29,076 nucleotides of DNA from DATFXF01 sp035258565 (GCA_035258565.1 DATFXF010000055.1:1-29076), one strand, 5' to 3'. Counted from the stretch's first letter, positions 8,425 through 17,080 are shown. Notes: generated from the sequence alone by a model not told the origin. A program made the numbers and translations.

Positions 8425-10665
8425 CTAAGCAGGTGGCGCGGTGATGCGCAGGAGAGATTTGACCGAGAGGAGAAGCTCGGACATGGCCTGCTCTTCGAGC
8501 GGGCGGCCGCCGTAGCGCGCGTTCTGGTAGAGCTCGGTGAGCTGGCCGACCGGTTCGGTGAGCTCCGTGGCCGGCAACGAAGCGGCAAACTCGCGCGGCG
8601 TCTGCCCCGGCGGCTTTTTGAGCCCACGACGCGCCAGTAGCCTGAGCATCAGCTCGTAGCGCAGTGTGGCGGCGCGAGGATGTGACTTGGGGAGCGAGCC
8701 CGAGCACAGCAGGCAAAAGTTGGACAGGGCTTGCCGGCTAGCCCGGTTGCGGAGCAGGAGGGCGAGAAGGACAGCGCCCAGGGCCCCTCCGAGGGCGTGA
8801 GGCGCATGGAGCGCGCGCGCCTGCCACTCCTTCAAACGCTCCAGAATTCTGCGGTGCGCGCGCTCGAGACCTGTCCGCACGCGCTCGGTCCAGGAGTGCG
8901 AGAGCCGCTGGAGGTTGTGCGCCAGCGTCATCTGGTGCGCGAAATCGTAATTGACCACCCATTCGCTCCAGGTAAGCTCGAACCAATCCCAATAGAGCGC
9001 CAGCCGGCCGAGCAGCCCCAGGGGAGCCGCGTCCGCGGGCGGAGTGGGGTCGAAGGGGATCCAACCAACGTCCGGGAAATAAACTTCGACCCAACTATGC
9101 GCGTCGCGCGCACGCACGATGAAGTCTTGGCCGAGTTCGTTGTACTCGCCGGGTAGGAAGCCGTTGACGTAGCGCGCCGGGATGCCCTGCGTGCGCAGCA
9201 TCACCGTCATCGCGGCGGCAAAGTACTCGCAATGTCCGGCGCGACGCTCGAAGAGAAAGTGCGCCAGGGGGTGCTCGGCGGGCGAGCCCGAAAGGTCGAG
9301 GGTGTAACCGTAGTGTGTGCGGAGGTACATCTCGATGGCCCGAGTCTTGTCATACGCGGTGGGCGAACGCGAAGCGACCTGCTGTGCGAGGGCCGGAATG
9401 CGCGGATCAAGATCGGGCAACTGCAAGTAAACTTGGCGGAGCTCGCGAGGGTAGTCCGTCGAGGCGGCGCGCAGCTGTTCGGGCGCCACCCTGGGCAGGT
9501 AGGAGAGGGCTTCGTAGCGCAAGCGCTCGAAGTTGTGGAAGGGGTTCGAGAGGGAACCAGTCTTGTCCAGCAACAGGTAACTGCGTCGCGGGCCGGCTTC
9601 TCGGCCGAAGCGGCCGCGCACACGGTCGGCCTGCGCCGCAACGAAAAGGGCATCGCTGGCCACGGGCTCGAGCAGGACGGTATAGCCGAGCGCGTTCGAG
9701 TTTAGGCGCATAGACACGGGCGGCGCGCCGAGCAAGAACCAGCCGTCCGCGGCCGGGAGAACGGCCTTCTGTTCGTGCTCCTCAGTGGACCACCGCCGGC
9801 CATCGAACCTGGTCAGCGCAATGCCGCGCCAGCGGAGGTTCGGCAGGCGCTGCGGGTCCCCCTCCGGGCGCACGCGCATCACCACCGCAGGGTTCTTCTT
9901 GATTCGACCGATCTGGCCGAGCTCGACATCGTCCGTGAAGCCAGAGATCAGCGAGGGCTGCAAATGGAGTCCCGGTAGATAACCGGCGGTGAACCGGGGG
10001 AGCAGGAAAAAAATTCCGGCACCGATCACGAGCGCGCTGAGGGCCACAGATGCGGAGGTGAGGCCGAGCGCACGATGGAGCCGCCGTGCCGCGGGTGTTC
10101 CGAATTCCAGCGCCGGCGTCGATGAGCCTGCGGCGCTGCGCCGCATTTCAAGGCCAACGAACGTCGAGACCGCCAGGACAAGGAAGATCAGGAAAAGGAT
10201 AAGGAACGTCGTGTCCACCGTCAGGATGGCCGCGCCGAGCATCATTGCAAAGGCCAGCAAGGCGAGAAACAGATAGTCGCGCGTTGTGCTGGCGCTCGCC
10301 AGGCGCAGCACCATGGCGAAGAGCATGAGGTGAATGGCCGCCAGCAGGGCAGCGTAGAGTGCCGGGTTGGGCGCATGCACTGCCAGGGCTCTCGAGAAGA
10401 CCCAGAGGTCCGCGGGAAAGAAAACAAAATAGGCCGCGCTCAGCCAGGTGGTCGCTTGATGGGAAAGTTCTGGCCCACAGCCGCGCCACGCGCGGTAGGC
10501 TTTAACGACGAGCGCGACGGGCGGCACGATGACCGAAACGGGGTCGAGCTTGCCGGTCGAGACCAAGGTCAAGAGGCTCGTGAGGAGTAGAAGGAATAGC
10601 GAAATCTCGAAGTAGCGATGCAGTGCCGTGAGAGACGTCGCGCTCGGGGCTTCGCTCGGCGGCAT
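8425..10665 (-). CDS. tgpA: TgpA-like membrane transglutaminase (DUF3488, transglutaminase-like, DUF4129)
   Basis: A 746-residue inner-membrane protein. The first 240 or so residues carry several transmembrane helices (DUF3488 region). A periplasmic transglutaminase-like domain follows, with the catalytic triad C479 (GHCEYFA), H523 (AHSWVEVYF) and D539 (FDPTPP). A further helix at about 628-645 and a cytoplasmic DUF4129-like tail complete the TgpA layout. Its partners in many genomes are a MoxR ATPase and a DUF58 protein; both are here upstream on the same strand, but mutY sits between. The physiological substrate of this family is not settled. The ATG at 10665 lies 12 bases after an extended -10, and the gene start overlaps the mutY frame by 164 bases. 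Confidence 0.93.
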   Translation of the reverse strand: MPPSEAPSATSLTALHRYFEISLFLLLLTSLLTLVSTGKLDPVSVIVPPVALVVKAYRAWRGCGPELSHQATTWLSAAYFVFFPADLWVFSRALAVHAPNPALYAALLAAIHLMLFAMVLRLASASTTRDYLFLALLAFAMMLGAAILTVDTTFLILFLIFLVLAVSTFVGLEMRRSAAGSSTPALEFGTPAARRLHRALGLTSASVALSALVIGAGIFFLLPRFTAGYLPGLHLQPSLISGFTDDVELGQIGRIKKNPAVVMRVRPEGDPQRLPNLRWRGIALTRFDGRRWSTEEHEQKAVLPAADGWFLLGAPPVSMRLNSNALGYTVLLEPVASDALFVAAQADRVRGRFGREAGPRRSYLLLDKTGSLSNPFHNFERLRYEALSYLPRVAPEQLRAASTDYPRELRQVYLQLPDLDPRIPALAQQVASRSPTAYDKTRAIEMYLRTHYGYTLDLSGSPAEHPLAHFLFERRAGHCEYFAAAMTVMLRTQGIPARYVNGFLPGEYNELGQDFIVRARDAHSWVEVYFPDVGWIPFDPTPPADAAPLGLLGRLALYWDWFELTWSEWVVNYDFAHQMTLAHNLQRLSHSWTERVRTGLERAHRRILERLKEWQARALHAPHALGGALGAVLLALLLRNRASRQALSNFCLLCSGSLPKSHPRAATLRYELMLRLLARRGLKKPPGQTPREFAASLPATELTEPVGQLTELYQNARYGGRPLEEQAMSELLLSVKSLLRITAPPA

Positions 10666-11893
10666 GGCACTGAGGGAATTCTAGCACCCGACTCCGCGCG
10701 GGCCGGGAGCGCCGCGCGAAACGGATAACACCTCCCCCATCAAGGGATTCAGATGAGCCGGGTTGACCCGAGGCATGGCGCAAGGCGATGGCGGCGATCT
10801 TGCACGTGGCATTTGAGATGGGCAGGCGGTCGAGTTTGGCAAGCGGAGGAGTCCTGGCACCTCGGACCTTCGGCAGGCGAGCGACACGCACGAGGTAGGG
10901 AGCGAGGGTGACCTCGCGAAACGTTACCAGGTGACGCGCAGATGGGAGCGGCCGAGGGTCACCCGAGTCCTTGCCGACCAGCGAGTGCAAGTAGCGCGCC
11001 AGCTCATCGGTCGGAAGGCGTGAGACGTCGAGGGCAGGAAACTGCCACAGGCGGGAGAAAAGGGCACCGTCATGCCCCTCCGTGTCCTTGACCAGCAAGG
11101 TCCGGCCGCGTGGGTCGAGCAAAACGGCAGCCGCGATTTGGACCCGCACCGATGGGCGTTTCTTCCGCGCGGTGGGGAGCGATCGAGCCATGCCCAGGCG
11201 GTAGGCGCGGCACCAGCGCGAGACCGGACATACACTGCAGTGCGGTGCGCGGGGCGTGCACACCGTGGCGCCCAGCTCCATCATGGCCTGGTTCCAGTCG
11301 CCCGGGGCCTCGTGCGCGAGGAGGTTCTCGGCGAGGCCCTCCAACTGGCGCCAGCGCCGCGGCGCGCGCAGGTCCCCGCGCAGGGCCTCTTGGCGCGCGA
11401 GCACCCGAGCGACATTGCCGTCGAGTACGGCGTAAGGGGCACCGTAGGCCATGCTAAGCACCGCAGCCGCCGTGTAGTGGCCTATGCCAGGCAAGCGCAG
11501 GGCGGCTTCCATCTCGCGCGGAAAGCGGCCCTGGTGGCGAGCCTCGAGAACCTTCGCTGTGCGAAGCAAATTGCGCGCGCGGCTATAGTAGCCGAGACCG
11601 GCCCAGCGCCGGAGCACCTGCTCGGCTCGCGCCCGCGCCAGGGCCCTAAGGGTAGGGAAGCGGCGCAAAAAGCGCCGGTAGTAGGGAAGAACAGCCGCCA
11701 CACGCGTCTGCTGAAGCATCACTTCCGCTAGCCAAATGCGGTAGGGGTCTTTCGTTCGGCGCCAGGGCAGGTCGCGCTTGCGGCACGAAAACCAGGCCAG
11801 CAAGCGCTCGCGGAACTCCGGAAGTTCTTTCGCGGCAAGTTTCACGGCGGCGCGAAGACCGTGGGGCTCGGCAAAACCGGCTTCGCGCGCCAT
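10502..11893 (-). CDS. mutY: Adenine DNA glycosylase with unusual C-terminal extension
   Basis: MutY removes adenine mispaired with 8-oxoguanine. Visible features are the catalytic glutamate E57 (WLAEVMLQQTRV), the helix-hairpin-helix LPGIGHYTAAAV (134-145), the aspartate D158 (VLDGNVAR), and the iron-sulfur cluster cysteines C212-x6-C219-x2-C222-x5-C228. A NUDIX-like 8-oxoG recognition domain covers about 250-375 and ends at PISNATCKIAAIALR. The frame then continues for about 90 residues of arginine-rich, non-conserved sequence. Residues 410-463 overlap tgpA in another frame. The normal protein probably ends near residue 375; a single-base shift there would stop at 10749-10751. Either a real extension, a recent frameshift or a sequence error could explain this. 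The ATG is 36 bases after the DUF58 gene. Confidence 0.93.
   Translation of the reverse strand: MAREAGFAEPHGLRAAVKLAAKELPEFRERLLAWFSCRKRDLPWRRTKDPYRIWLAEVMLQQTRVAAVLPYYRRFLRRFPTLRALARARAEQVLRRWAGLGYYSRARNLLRTAKVLEARHQGRFPREMEAALRLPGIGHYTAAAVLSMAYGAPYAVLDGNVARVLARQEALRGDLRAPRRWRQLEGLAENLLAHEAPGDWNQAMMELGATVCTPRAPHCSVCPVSRWCRAYRLGMARSLPTARKKRPSVRVQIAAAVLLDPRGRTLLVKDTEGHDGALFSRLWQFPALDVSRLPTDELARYLHSLVGKDSGDPRPLPSARHLVTFREVTLAPYLVRVARLPKVRGARTPPLAKLDRLPISNATCKIAAIALRHASGQPGSSESLDGGGVIRFARRSRPARSRVLEFPQCHAAERSPERDVSHGTASLLRDFAIPSTPHEPLDLGLDRQARPRFGHRAARRARR
10678..10686 (-). promoter_or_regulatory. Extended -10 promoter element of tgpA
   Basis: On the minus strand it reads TGCTAGAAT and ends 12 bases before the tgpA ATG. 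It lies inside the 3' extension of the mutY frame. The predicted transcript would start about six bases before the ATG, so it would be almost leaderless and independent of mutY transcription. Confidence 0.5.
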
Positions 11894-11929
11894 TCTCGCA
11901 CATTTTTAAGGGGGGGCGTGCGCCGTGAA

Positions 11930-13276
11930 TCAGTGGGCCTGCTCGAGCGACTCGAGGAAGAGGAAGTAGGACGAGGTCCACAAACTGGTCGGAATCGATC
12001 CACGCGGCTGGCTCGTCAGGATGATCTTGAAGATCTGAGTTTCCTGGGTCAGCCGGGCAAGAAAATCATGGCCCAGTTCTGCCGGGCGAGGCTGGACGAA
12101 CGCCAGATGCCGCAGGACATCGTAGATGATCTTACCGGCCGGAAACATCCCGGTGGCCACGTCCGCGGTGCGGAACTCCATTTCCGAGCTGATCTCGTAG
12201 AAGTGCCAAGCCAGGCAGGCGCACAGGGTGACGCCGCGCTCGAATTTTTCCTCTACCTCTTCGGGGAGCAGCCCCGTGTCACGTCGGGCGCTCACCGCGA
12301 GAAAGGGGTCCAGCACCAGCATCACGCGCCGCTCGTCTTCGCGGGTGAACTCGCGCACCCTGAGCGTGCCGGTCTTCGCCGAGGCCTTCCAGTCCACAAA
12401 GCGCGCGCCGTCGGTGGGCTGGTACTCGCGGATGGAGTAGAGGTCGTGGCCGCGGCCCCGCATGAAGCTCTCGAGTTCGCCCCTCACGAGGGGCAAGACT
12501 TCGTAGAACTCCTCGGTGGGCTCAATCTGCGGATAGGCCACCAGTTCCAGTTCTCGATCCACGCGGCAAGTTTTTTCGAGGAAGCCGAACGGAAATTTCG
12601 TACGGATGCCGAACGATTCCTGGCGGTAGATGCCGCGCCGGGGAAAGCATAGCTCGACCCGCTGGCGGACGGCTTGCCGCCGGGGAAGGTAGGGGAAATA
12701 GACAGGCCGCGCCAAAATCGGCGCGCTCCCGGGCGCTTGCTTGCCCACGACACCGAGGGAGAACGAAGGCAGGGTTTGCTTGGCGTTGCGCAGCTCGAGC
12801 AGGACGAGAATAGGTTGCTTGGCGAACACGTGCTCGGGCAGATCGAGCTTCAGCTCGATGCCGGTCAGCACGATGCGCGACATGACTCCCGACACGATGA
12901 TGCCCGCCAGCAAGCTGGCCAGCACCAAGAAGAGCAGATTATTGCCGGTGTTCAGCGCGGCAAACGCTACGGCGAAGACCACGAAGAGATAGACCCCGCC
13001 TTCGCATGTCAGCTTGTAATCAATGTGATCGGCGAGCCAGCCGAGCGGCGTACGCCGCGCCAACACGGGGACGATGGTCAGTGCCACCCAGCCGGCCAGG
13101 GCCAGGGCCGCCAGCGCCGAGCCTCCGGCGAGCCAGAGTCGCCCGGTTTCGGCGGCCGCGCCGGAATAGAGCGCCAGCAACAGCGCGAGGCCGAGCGCAG
13201 CCAGGGCCAGGGCGAAGCTGCGCCAGCTCGGCCGGTCGAGTCCTTGCCACCAGCGGGAAAGGATTGGGGCGGCCAT
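11930..13276 (-). CDS. DUF58 domain protein, partner of MoxR ATPase
   Basis: A 448-residue membrane protein of unknown biochemical activity. Two hydrophobic helices lie near the N-terminus (about 18-65) and a further pair at about 90-130 (YLFVVFAVAFAALNTGNNLLFLVLAS). The DUF58 signature is near residues 278-310: YSIREYQPTDGARFVDWKASAKTGTLRVREF. DUF58 proteins have a von Willebrand A-like fold and occur with MoxR ATPases and TgpA proteins. The ATG at 13276 overlaps the moxR stop by one base (TGATG); a TTG one codon earlier is also possible. Confidence 0.92.
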   Translation of the reverse strand: MAAPILSRWWQGLDRPSWRSFALALAALGLALLLALYSGAAAETGRLWLAGGSALAALALAGWVALTIVPVLARRTPLGWLADHIDYKLTCEGGVYLFVVFAVAFAALNTGNNLLFLVLASLLAGIIVSGVMSRIVLTGIELKLDLPEHVFAKQPILVLLELRNAKQTLPSFSLGVVGKQAPGSAPILARPVYFPYLPRRQAVRQRVELCFPRRGIYRQESFGIRTKFPFGFLEKTCRVDRELELVAYPQIEPTEEFYEVLPLVRGELESFMRGRGHDLYSIREYQPTDGARFVDWKASAKTGTLRVREFTREDERRVMLVLDPFLAVSARRDTGLLPEEVEEKFERGVTLCACLAWHFYEISSEMEFRTADVATGMFPAGKIIYDVLRHLAFVQPRPAELGHDFLARLTQETQIFKIILTSQPRGSIPTSLWTSSYFLFLESLEQAH

Positions 13277-14223
13277 CAAAGGGGAACGCGCGTGGACTCG
13301 ACGATCTCGCTCAGGATGGCTTCCGCCTGCTCGGACTTTCGCTGCGTCGAGGCGTAGCGCGTGTTCACGAGCACGCGGTGACCGAAGACAGGCAGGATGA
13401 GCTGCTTGAAGTCGTCGGGCAGGCAGAAGTCGCGGCCTTCGCTGAACGCCCGCGCTTGCGCCGCACGCCGGAGCATCACCGCTCCGCGAGGGCTGACGCC
13501 CAGGCTGAGCTGGTCGAGCTGGCGGGTGCGCGTCACGATCTCGAGCCCGTAATCAAGCAGGGCGTCATCCACGCGCACGCCCTCGACGGCTTCCTGGATG
13601 GCCACGATGTCCTGCGCTTCCATCACCGGCTGGATCCGAGCGATCGAAGAAGGGCCATGGTGATTGCGGATGATCTCCTTTTCGCTCGAGCGCGAGGGGT
13701 AGCCCATGCGGATGCGCAGCAGGAAGCGATCGAGCTGCGATTCCGGCAGGGGGTAGGTGCCGTGATGCTCGATGGGGTTCTGCGTGGCCATGACCATGAA
13801 GGGCTGGGGCAGGGGGTGCGTGCGGTTGTCCACGGTTACCTGCGCCTCGTTCATGGCCTCGAGTAGCGCCGACTGCGTCTTGGGCGTGGTGCGGTTGATC
13901 TCGTCGGCCAGCACGATGTTGGCAAAGATCGGGCCCGGCTTGAACTCGAACTCTTGGAGTGTTTGGTTGAACATGCTGATGCCGATCACGTCGCTGGGCA
14001 AGAGGTCCGAGGTGAACTGGATGCGGTGAAAGGAGCAGTTGAACGACCGCGCCAGCGCTTGTGCCAGGGTGGTCTTGCCTACGCCCGGCACGTCCTCGAT
14101 CAGCAGGTGTCCCCGGGCCAGCAGGGCGATAAGGGCCAGCTGGATGGCCTCGTCCTTGCCCTTAATGACCGTGGCGATCGAGCGCTGGAGCTGGGCAATC
14201 CGATTGGCAGTGGCCGTGGGCAT
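13276..14223 (-). CDS. MoxR-type AAA+ ATPase
   Basis: A 315-residue cytoplasmic AAA+ ATPase of the MoxR family, thought to act as a chaperone for maturation of partner complexes. The Walker A loop is DVPGVGKTT with K50. Walker B is IVLADEINR with D107-E108. Sensor 1 is MATQNP, followed by the typical MoxR sequence GTYPLPESQLDRF. It is first in the minus-strand group with a coupled DUF58 gene. The ATG at 14223 faces the tRNA-Val gene across a 64-base divergent region. Confidence 0.95.
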   Translation of the reverse strand: MPTATANRIAQLQRSIATVIKGKDEAIQLALIALLARGHLLIEDVPGVGKTTLAQALARSFNCSFHRIQFTSDLLPSDVIGISMFNQTLQEFEFKPGPIFANIVLADEINRTTPKTQSALLEAMNEAQVTVDNRTHPLPQPFMVMATQNPIEHHGTYPLPESQLDRFLLRIRMGYPSRSSEKEIIRNHHGPSSIARIQPVMEAQDIVAIQEAVEGVRVDDALLDYGLEIVTRTRQLDQLSLGVSPRGAVMLRRAAQARAFSEGRDFCLPDDFKQLILPVFGHRVLVNTRYASTQRKSEQAEAILSEIVESTRVPL

Positions 14224-14247
14224 GGTTTCTATCGATCCGGGCGGCGG

Positions 14248-14276
14248 TTGAAAAAGGCCTGGGCTTCTGTTAGAAA
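14248..14276 (+). promoter_or_regulatory. Promoter of tRNA-Val
   Basis: The -35 element TTGAAA (14248-14253) and -10 element TAGAAA (14271-14276) are separated by 17 bases. A TG at 14268-14269 makes this an extended -10. Transcription would start near 14283, about five bases before the mature tRNA. It sits in the divergent region shared with the moxR gene. Confidence 0.6.
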
Positions 14277-14287
14277 CAGTCGTTTAG

Positions 14288-14363
14288 GGGCGATTAGCTC
14301 AGTGGTTAGAGCGCTCCCCTCACACGGGAGAGGTCCAAGGTTCAAGTCCTTGATCGCCCACCA
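14288..14363 (+). tRNA. tRNA-Val (anticodon CAC)
   Basis: A complete 76-base cloverleaf. The acceptor stem GGGCGAT pairs fully with ATCGCCC. The D arm is GCTC/GAGC, the anticodon arm CTCCC/GGGAG with loop CTCACAC, and the T arm CAAGG/CCTTG with loop TTCAAGT. The anticodon CAC is at 14321-14323 and reads GTG codons. The 3' CCA is encoded. A run of seven T follows directly at 14364-14370 and may assist termination. Confidence 0.97.
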
Positions 14364-14543
14364 TTTTTTTCGTACCCAAGCCGAATCATTCTAACGGAAT
14401 TTCCGGATGTCAACCATTTTGCGCTTTCTCGAGTTTCTATCTTTGGGAACCTCGGTGGGAGCATCCCGGCTGCCTTTGTGGGTGGCTTATTCGCCAGCGT
14501 GGTCGCCAATGGTCCGAGTGCGCTGTGCTAGTATGCCCGCCTG
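14364..14543 (+). other. Intergenic region between tRNA-Val and ychF
   Basis: A gap of 180 bases. It holds the T run after the tRNA, a small inverted repeat ATTC-taacg-GAAT near 14388, and the extended -10 of ychF. I see no open frame or other structure. Confidence 0.6.
14526..14534 (+). promoter_or_regulatory. Extended -10 promoter element of ychF
   Basis: TGCTAGTAT ends nine bases before the ATG. The predicted start of transcription would fall at or within three bases of the start codon, which suggests a leaderless or nearly leaderless transcript. No clear -35 and no Shine-Dalgarno site were seen. Confidence 0.45.
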
Positions 14544-15620
14544 ATGCAGACCGGAATCATCGGATTACCACGCGCTGGTAAGACCAGTCTGTTCAAAATC
14601 CTTACGCATGCACATCCGGACACGAAGGTGGCACAGCGAGCGACCCATGTCGGCGTGGCGCGGGTGCCCGACCGGCGTCTCGAGCGCCTGGCCGAGCTCT
14701 ATCACCCGCGCAAGGTAACGCAAGCGACAATTGCATATGTGGATTCGGGCGGGCCGGTCGAGGATCGAGCCAGGGATTCCCCATTCTTGACCGAGTTGCG
14801 CGAAGTGGACGCGCTGGCACACGTCCTGCGCGTCTTCGATGATCCTGTGGTGCCGCACGCTTCAGGCCGGATAGACCCTTTGCGCGACGCCGAGAACCTG
14901 GAACTTGAATTGTTGCTCAAGGACCTCGACCAGGCCGCGCGCCGGATCGAGCGCATCGAAAAGGACCTCAAGAAAAAGAAAGAGCCTGCGCTGGCCGCTG
15001 AGCTCGCCCTGCTGAGCCGCTGCCGCTCTCTGATGGAGCAAGAACGGCCGCTGCGCGAGGTGGGGTTCAGCGCGGACGAGCAAAGGCTGCTCTCGAGCTT
15101 CATGTTCCTCTCCGCCAGGCCGATGCTCTACGTGCCCAATTTGGGCGACGCGGAGGTTGGAGAGATCGATCAGGCCATGGAGAAGCACAACCTCCGCGCA
15201 CTTGCCGGGAAGCCGAACACCGCACTGGTGCCCATCTGCGGCAGAATCGAAGCAGAGCTGGCCGAGCTCGGAGAAGCCGAAGCCGCCGAGATGCTTTCCG
15301 CCTACGGGCTAAAGGAGTCGGGACCCGACCGGCTGGTTCATGCCACCTACAAACTGCTCGGACTGATCTCGTTCTTCACCTGCAACCAGGCGGAATGCCG
15401 TGCATGGACGATTCGCCGTGGTACGACTGCGCTTAAAGCCGCCGGCACGGTCCATTCCGATTTCGAGCACGGCTTCATCAAGGCGGAAGTTGTGCACGCG
15501 GACGACCTGCTCGAGGCGGGCAGCCTCGCGGCCGCGCGCCAGCACGGGCGGTTGAAACTTGAGGGAAAGGAATATGTGGTGGAAGACGGTGATGTGATCC
15601 TGTTCCGCCATGGCACCTAG
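14544..15620 (+). CDS. ychF: Divergent YchF/OLA1-like ATPase with C-terminal TGS domain
   Basis: A 358-residue Obg-related P-loop NTPase. The P loop is GLPRAGKTS (residues 7-15). A charged helical segment lies at about 117-145. The C-terminal TGS/DUF933 domain is well conserved, including ECRAWTIRRGTTALKAAGTVHSDFE followed by GFIKAEVV, so the family is clear. The nucleotide-binding core is not typical. In usual YchF the G3 region reads roughly DIAGLV with a GLGN loop; here it is VDSGGPVEDRARDSPFL (66-82). The usual NVNE-like specificity motif is replaced by NLGD (199-202). YchF in other bacteria binds ATP and the ribosome and is redox sensitive; activity here should not be assumed. Confidence 0.88.
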   Translation: MQTGIIGLPRAGKTSLFKILTHAHPDTKVAQRATHVGVARVPDRRLERLAELYHPRKVTQATIAYVDSGGPVEDRARDSPFLTELREVDALAHVLRVFDDPVVPHASGRIDPLRDAENLELELLLKDLDQAARRIERIEKDLKKKKEPALAAELALLSRCRSLMEQERPLREVGFSADEQRLLSSFMFLSARPMLYVPNLGDAEVGEIDQAMEKHNLRALAGKPNTALVPICGRIEAELAELGEAEAAEMLSAYGLKESGPDRLVHATYKLLGLISFFTCNQAECRAWTIRRGTTALKAAGTVHSDFEHGFIKAEVVHADDLLEAGSLAAARQHGRLKLEGKEYVVEDGDVILFRHGT

Positions 15621-15631
15621 AAAGCGGAGCA

Positions 15632-16375
15632 ATGCGCTCGCTACCCCCATCGCGTGTGCTTCTGGCCCTGGCGCTAGGGCTGACGGCAGCCGCGGCCAAT
15701 GTGTTGGGAGGGCTCTTTATCGTGCGACGCGAGTGGTCGCGCGAGTACTTGAAATACTTCGTCGCCCTCGGCGCGGGATTCATGCTTGCCGCAGTCTTTC
15801 TCGAGGTGATCCCCGAGTCCCTGCGGCTCGACGGCGACCCCGCGCTGCTCCTTGTGCTCGGAGGCTTTTTCCTGGTGCACTTCTTCGAGCACACCCTGGC
15901 CCCGCATTTTCACTTCGGCGAGGAAACGCACGTGAGTGTGATGGGGACCGAGCACGCCGGTCTTGCGGCGCTGCTGGGGTTGACGATGCACACCTTTTTC
16001 GACGGCGTGGCCATCGCCTCGGGCTTCCTGGTCTCCACCTGGCTGGGTGGAGTGATTTTCTTGGCCGTCGTTCTGCACAAGCTGCCCGAGGGATTCACCG
16101 TGGCGTCCCTCATGCTGGCCAGCGGGCAGAGCCGGCGTGTGGCGCTGCTCTCGTCGGTCATGCTGGGAGCGGCCACCCTGGCCGGGGTACTGCTCATGGG
16201 CGTACTCTCGGCCCAGGTCCGCCATGCGCTGCCGCTCTCGGCGGGCGTCACGCTTTACGTCGCCGCGTCCGACCTCTTGCCCGAAGTCAACCGCGAGCCG
16301 GGCGTGCGCCTGGCCTTGGTCGTGTTCTTGGGAGTGGCTCTGATGCTCGCGCTCGACCGCCTGTTCCGCTTCTAG
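15632..16375 (+). CDS. ZIP family divalent metal transporter
   Basis: A 247-residue integral membrane protein with about eight helices. The metal-binding motifs of ZIP transporters are clear: H120-x3-D124-G in HTFFDGVAIASG and H149-K-L-P-E153-G in helix 5. A histidine-rich loop precedes them (H83, H87, H92, H94, H100). Such proteins take up zinc or other divalent metals across the inner membrane; the metal cannot be predicted. It starts 11 bases after ychF, with GGAG just upstream, so it may be co-transcribed with ychF. Confidence 0.93.
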   Translation: MRSLPPSRVLLALALGLTAAAANVLGGLFIVRREWSREYLKYFVALGAGFMLAAVFLEVIPESLRLDGDPALLLVLGGFFLVHFFEHTLAPHFHFGEETHVSVMGTEHAGLAALLGLTMHTFFDGVAIASGFLVSTWLGGVIFLAVVLHKLPEGFTVASLMLASGQSRRVALLSSVMLGAATLAGVLLMGVLSAQVRHALPLSAGVTLYVAASDLLPEVNREPGVRLALVVFLGVALMLALDRLFRF

Positions 16376-16483
16376 CGCGACCCGGCATTTTCGTCACGCC
16401 TTTCGCCGGCGGGTGCTTGTAGCCAGAGGCCAGCGCCCAGTAACCGATTGCATCCGCAACTTTTTGGCCTTCCCGGGGTTCGA

Positions 16484-16489
16484 TAAAAT
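16484..16489 (+). promoter_or_regulatory. Possible -10 element of the ECF sigma operon
   Basis: TAAAAT lies only nine bases before the ATG at 16499. A GCAACTTTTT tract is found about 20 bases upstream of it. That spacing would also permit an ECF-type promoter and autoregulation, which is speculative. Confidence 0.35.
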
Positions 16490-16498
16490 GTGGAGGCC

Positions 16499-17080
16499 AT
16501 GGCCAGGTCGGACGTCCAACTCATGCTGGACGTAAAGGCCGGGGACGATGCGTCCTTCGAGCCTTTGCTCCAGAAGTACCGGATTCCGCTGGTCAGTTTC
16601 CTCTATCGGATGGTGCGGGATCGGGCCGCGGCAGAAGACCTAGCGCAGGAAGTTTTCCTTCGTGTCTATCGCGCGCGGAAGAGATACTCGCCCAACGCCA
16701 AGTTCACCACCTGGCTGTTCCGGATCGCGACGAATCTGGCACTCAATGCGCTCCGCGACCGCCGCTACCGCCAAGGGGAGATCTCCTTGGAGCAGTCTGG
16801 CGAGAATGGCTGCCGGGCGGTGGATCTGCCGGACCGCGAGCCCGGCATCGAGCAGCACTTGATGGAGCGCGACCACGCTGCGCTGATTCGTCGCGCGATC
16901 GAGGCGTTGCCGGAAAAACAGCGCGCAGCGGTGCTGCTGCACAAGTATCATGAGCTCGACTACGAGGAGATTGCGCGGATCCTGGAGTGTTCGGAGAGCG
17001 CGCTGAAGTCGCTGTTGTTCCGCGCCTATGAAACACTGCGGGTTGAGTTGGCCCCGCTGGTGAATCCGCCCAAGGCTTAG
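16499..17080 (+). CDS. ECF-type RNA polymerase sigma factor (RpoE-like)
   Basis: A 193-residue sigma-70 family protein with only regions 2 and 4. Region 2 includes AAEDLAQEVFLRVYRARKRY and TTWLFRIATNLALNALRDRR. Region 4 includes LPEKQRAAVLLHKYHELDYEEIARILECSESALKSLLFRAYETLR, with its helix-turn-helix. The ATG at 16499 is preceded by TGGAGG, very close; a GTG at 16490 would add three residues. The anti-sigma gene begins 23 bases after its stop, so the pair is a classic sigma/anti-sigma unit. The signal and regulon are unknown. Confidence 0.94.
   Translation: MARSDVQLMLDVKAGDDASFEPLLQKYRIPLVSFLYRMVRDRAAAEDLAQEVFLRVYRARKRYSPNAKFTTWLFRIATNLALNALRDRRYRQGEISLEQSGENGCRAVDLPDREPGIEQHLMERDHAALIRRAIEALPEKQRAAVLLHKYHELDYEEIARILECSESALKSLLFRAYETLRVELAPLVNPPKA

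Noticed and set aside
8357..8716. 120-residue upstream extension of the rimO frame
   Set aside because: It lies within tgpA in another frame and is arginine- and alanine-rich; RimO proteins begin at MPKVGF.
14226..14254. TTTTCA / TAGAAA pair on the minus strand as a moxR promoter
   Set aside because: Spacing is right, but the -10 lies two bases before the ATG, so transcription would begin inside the coding region.
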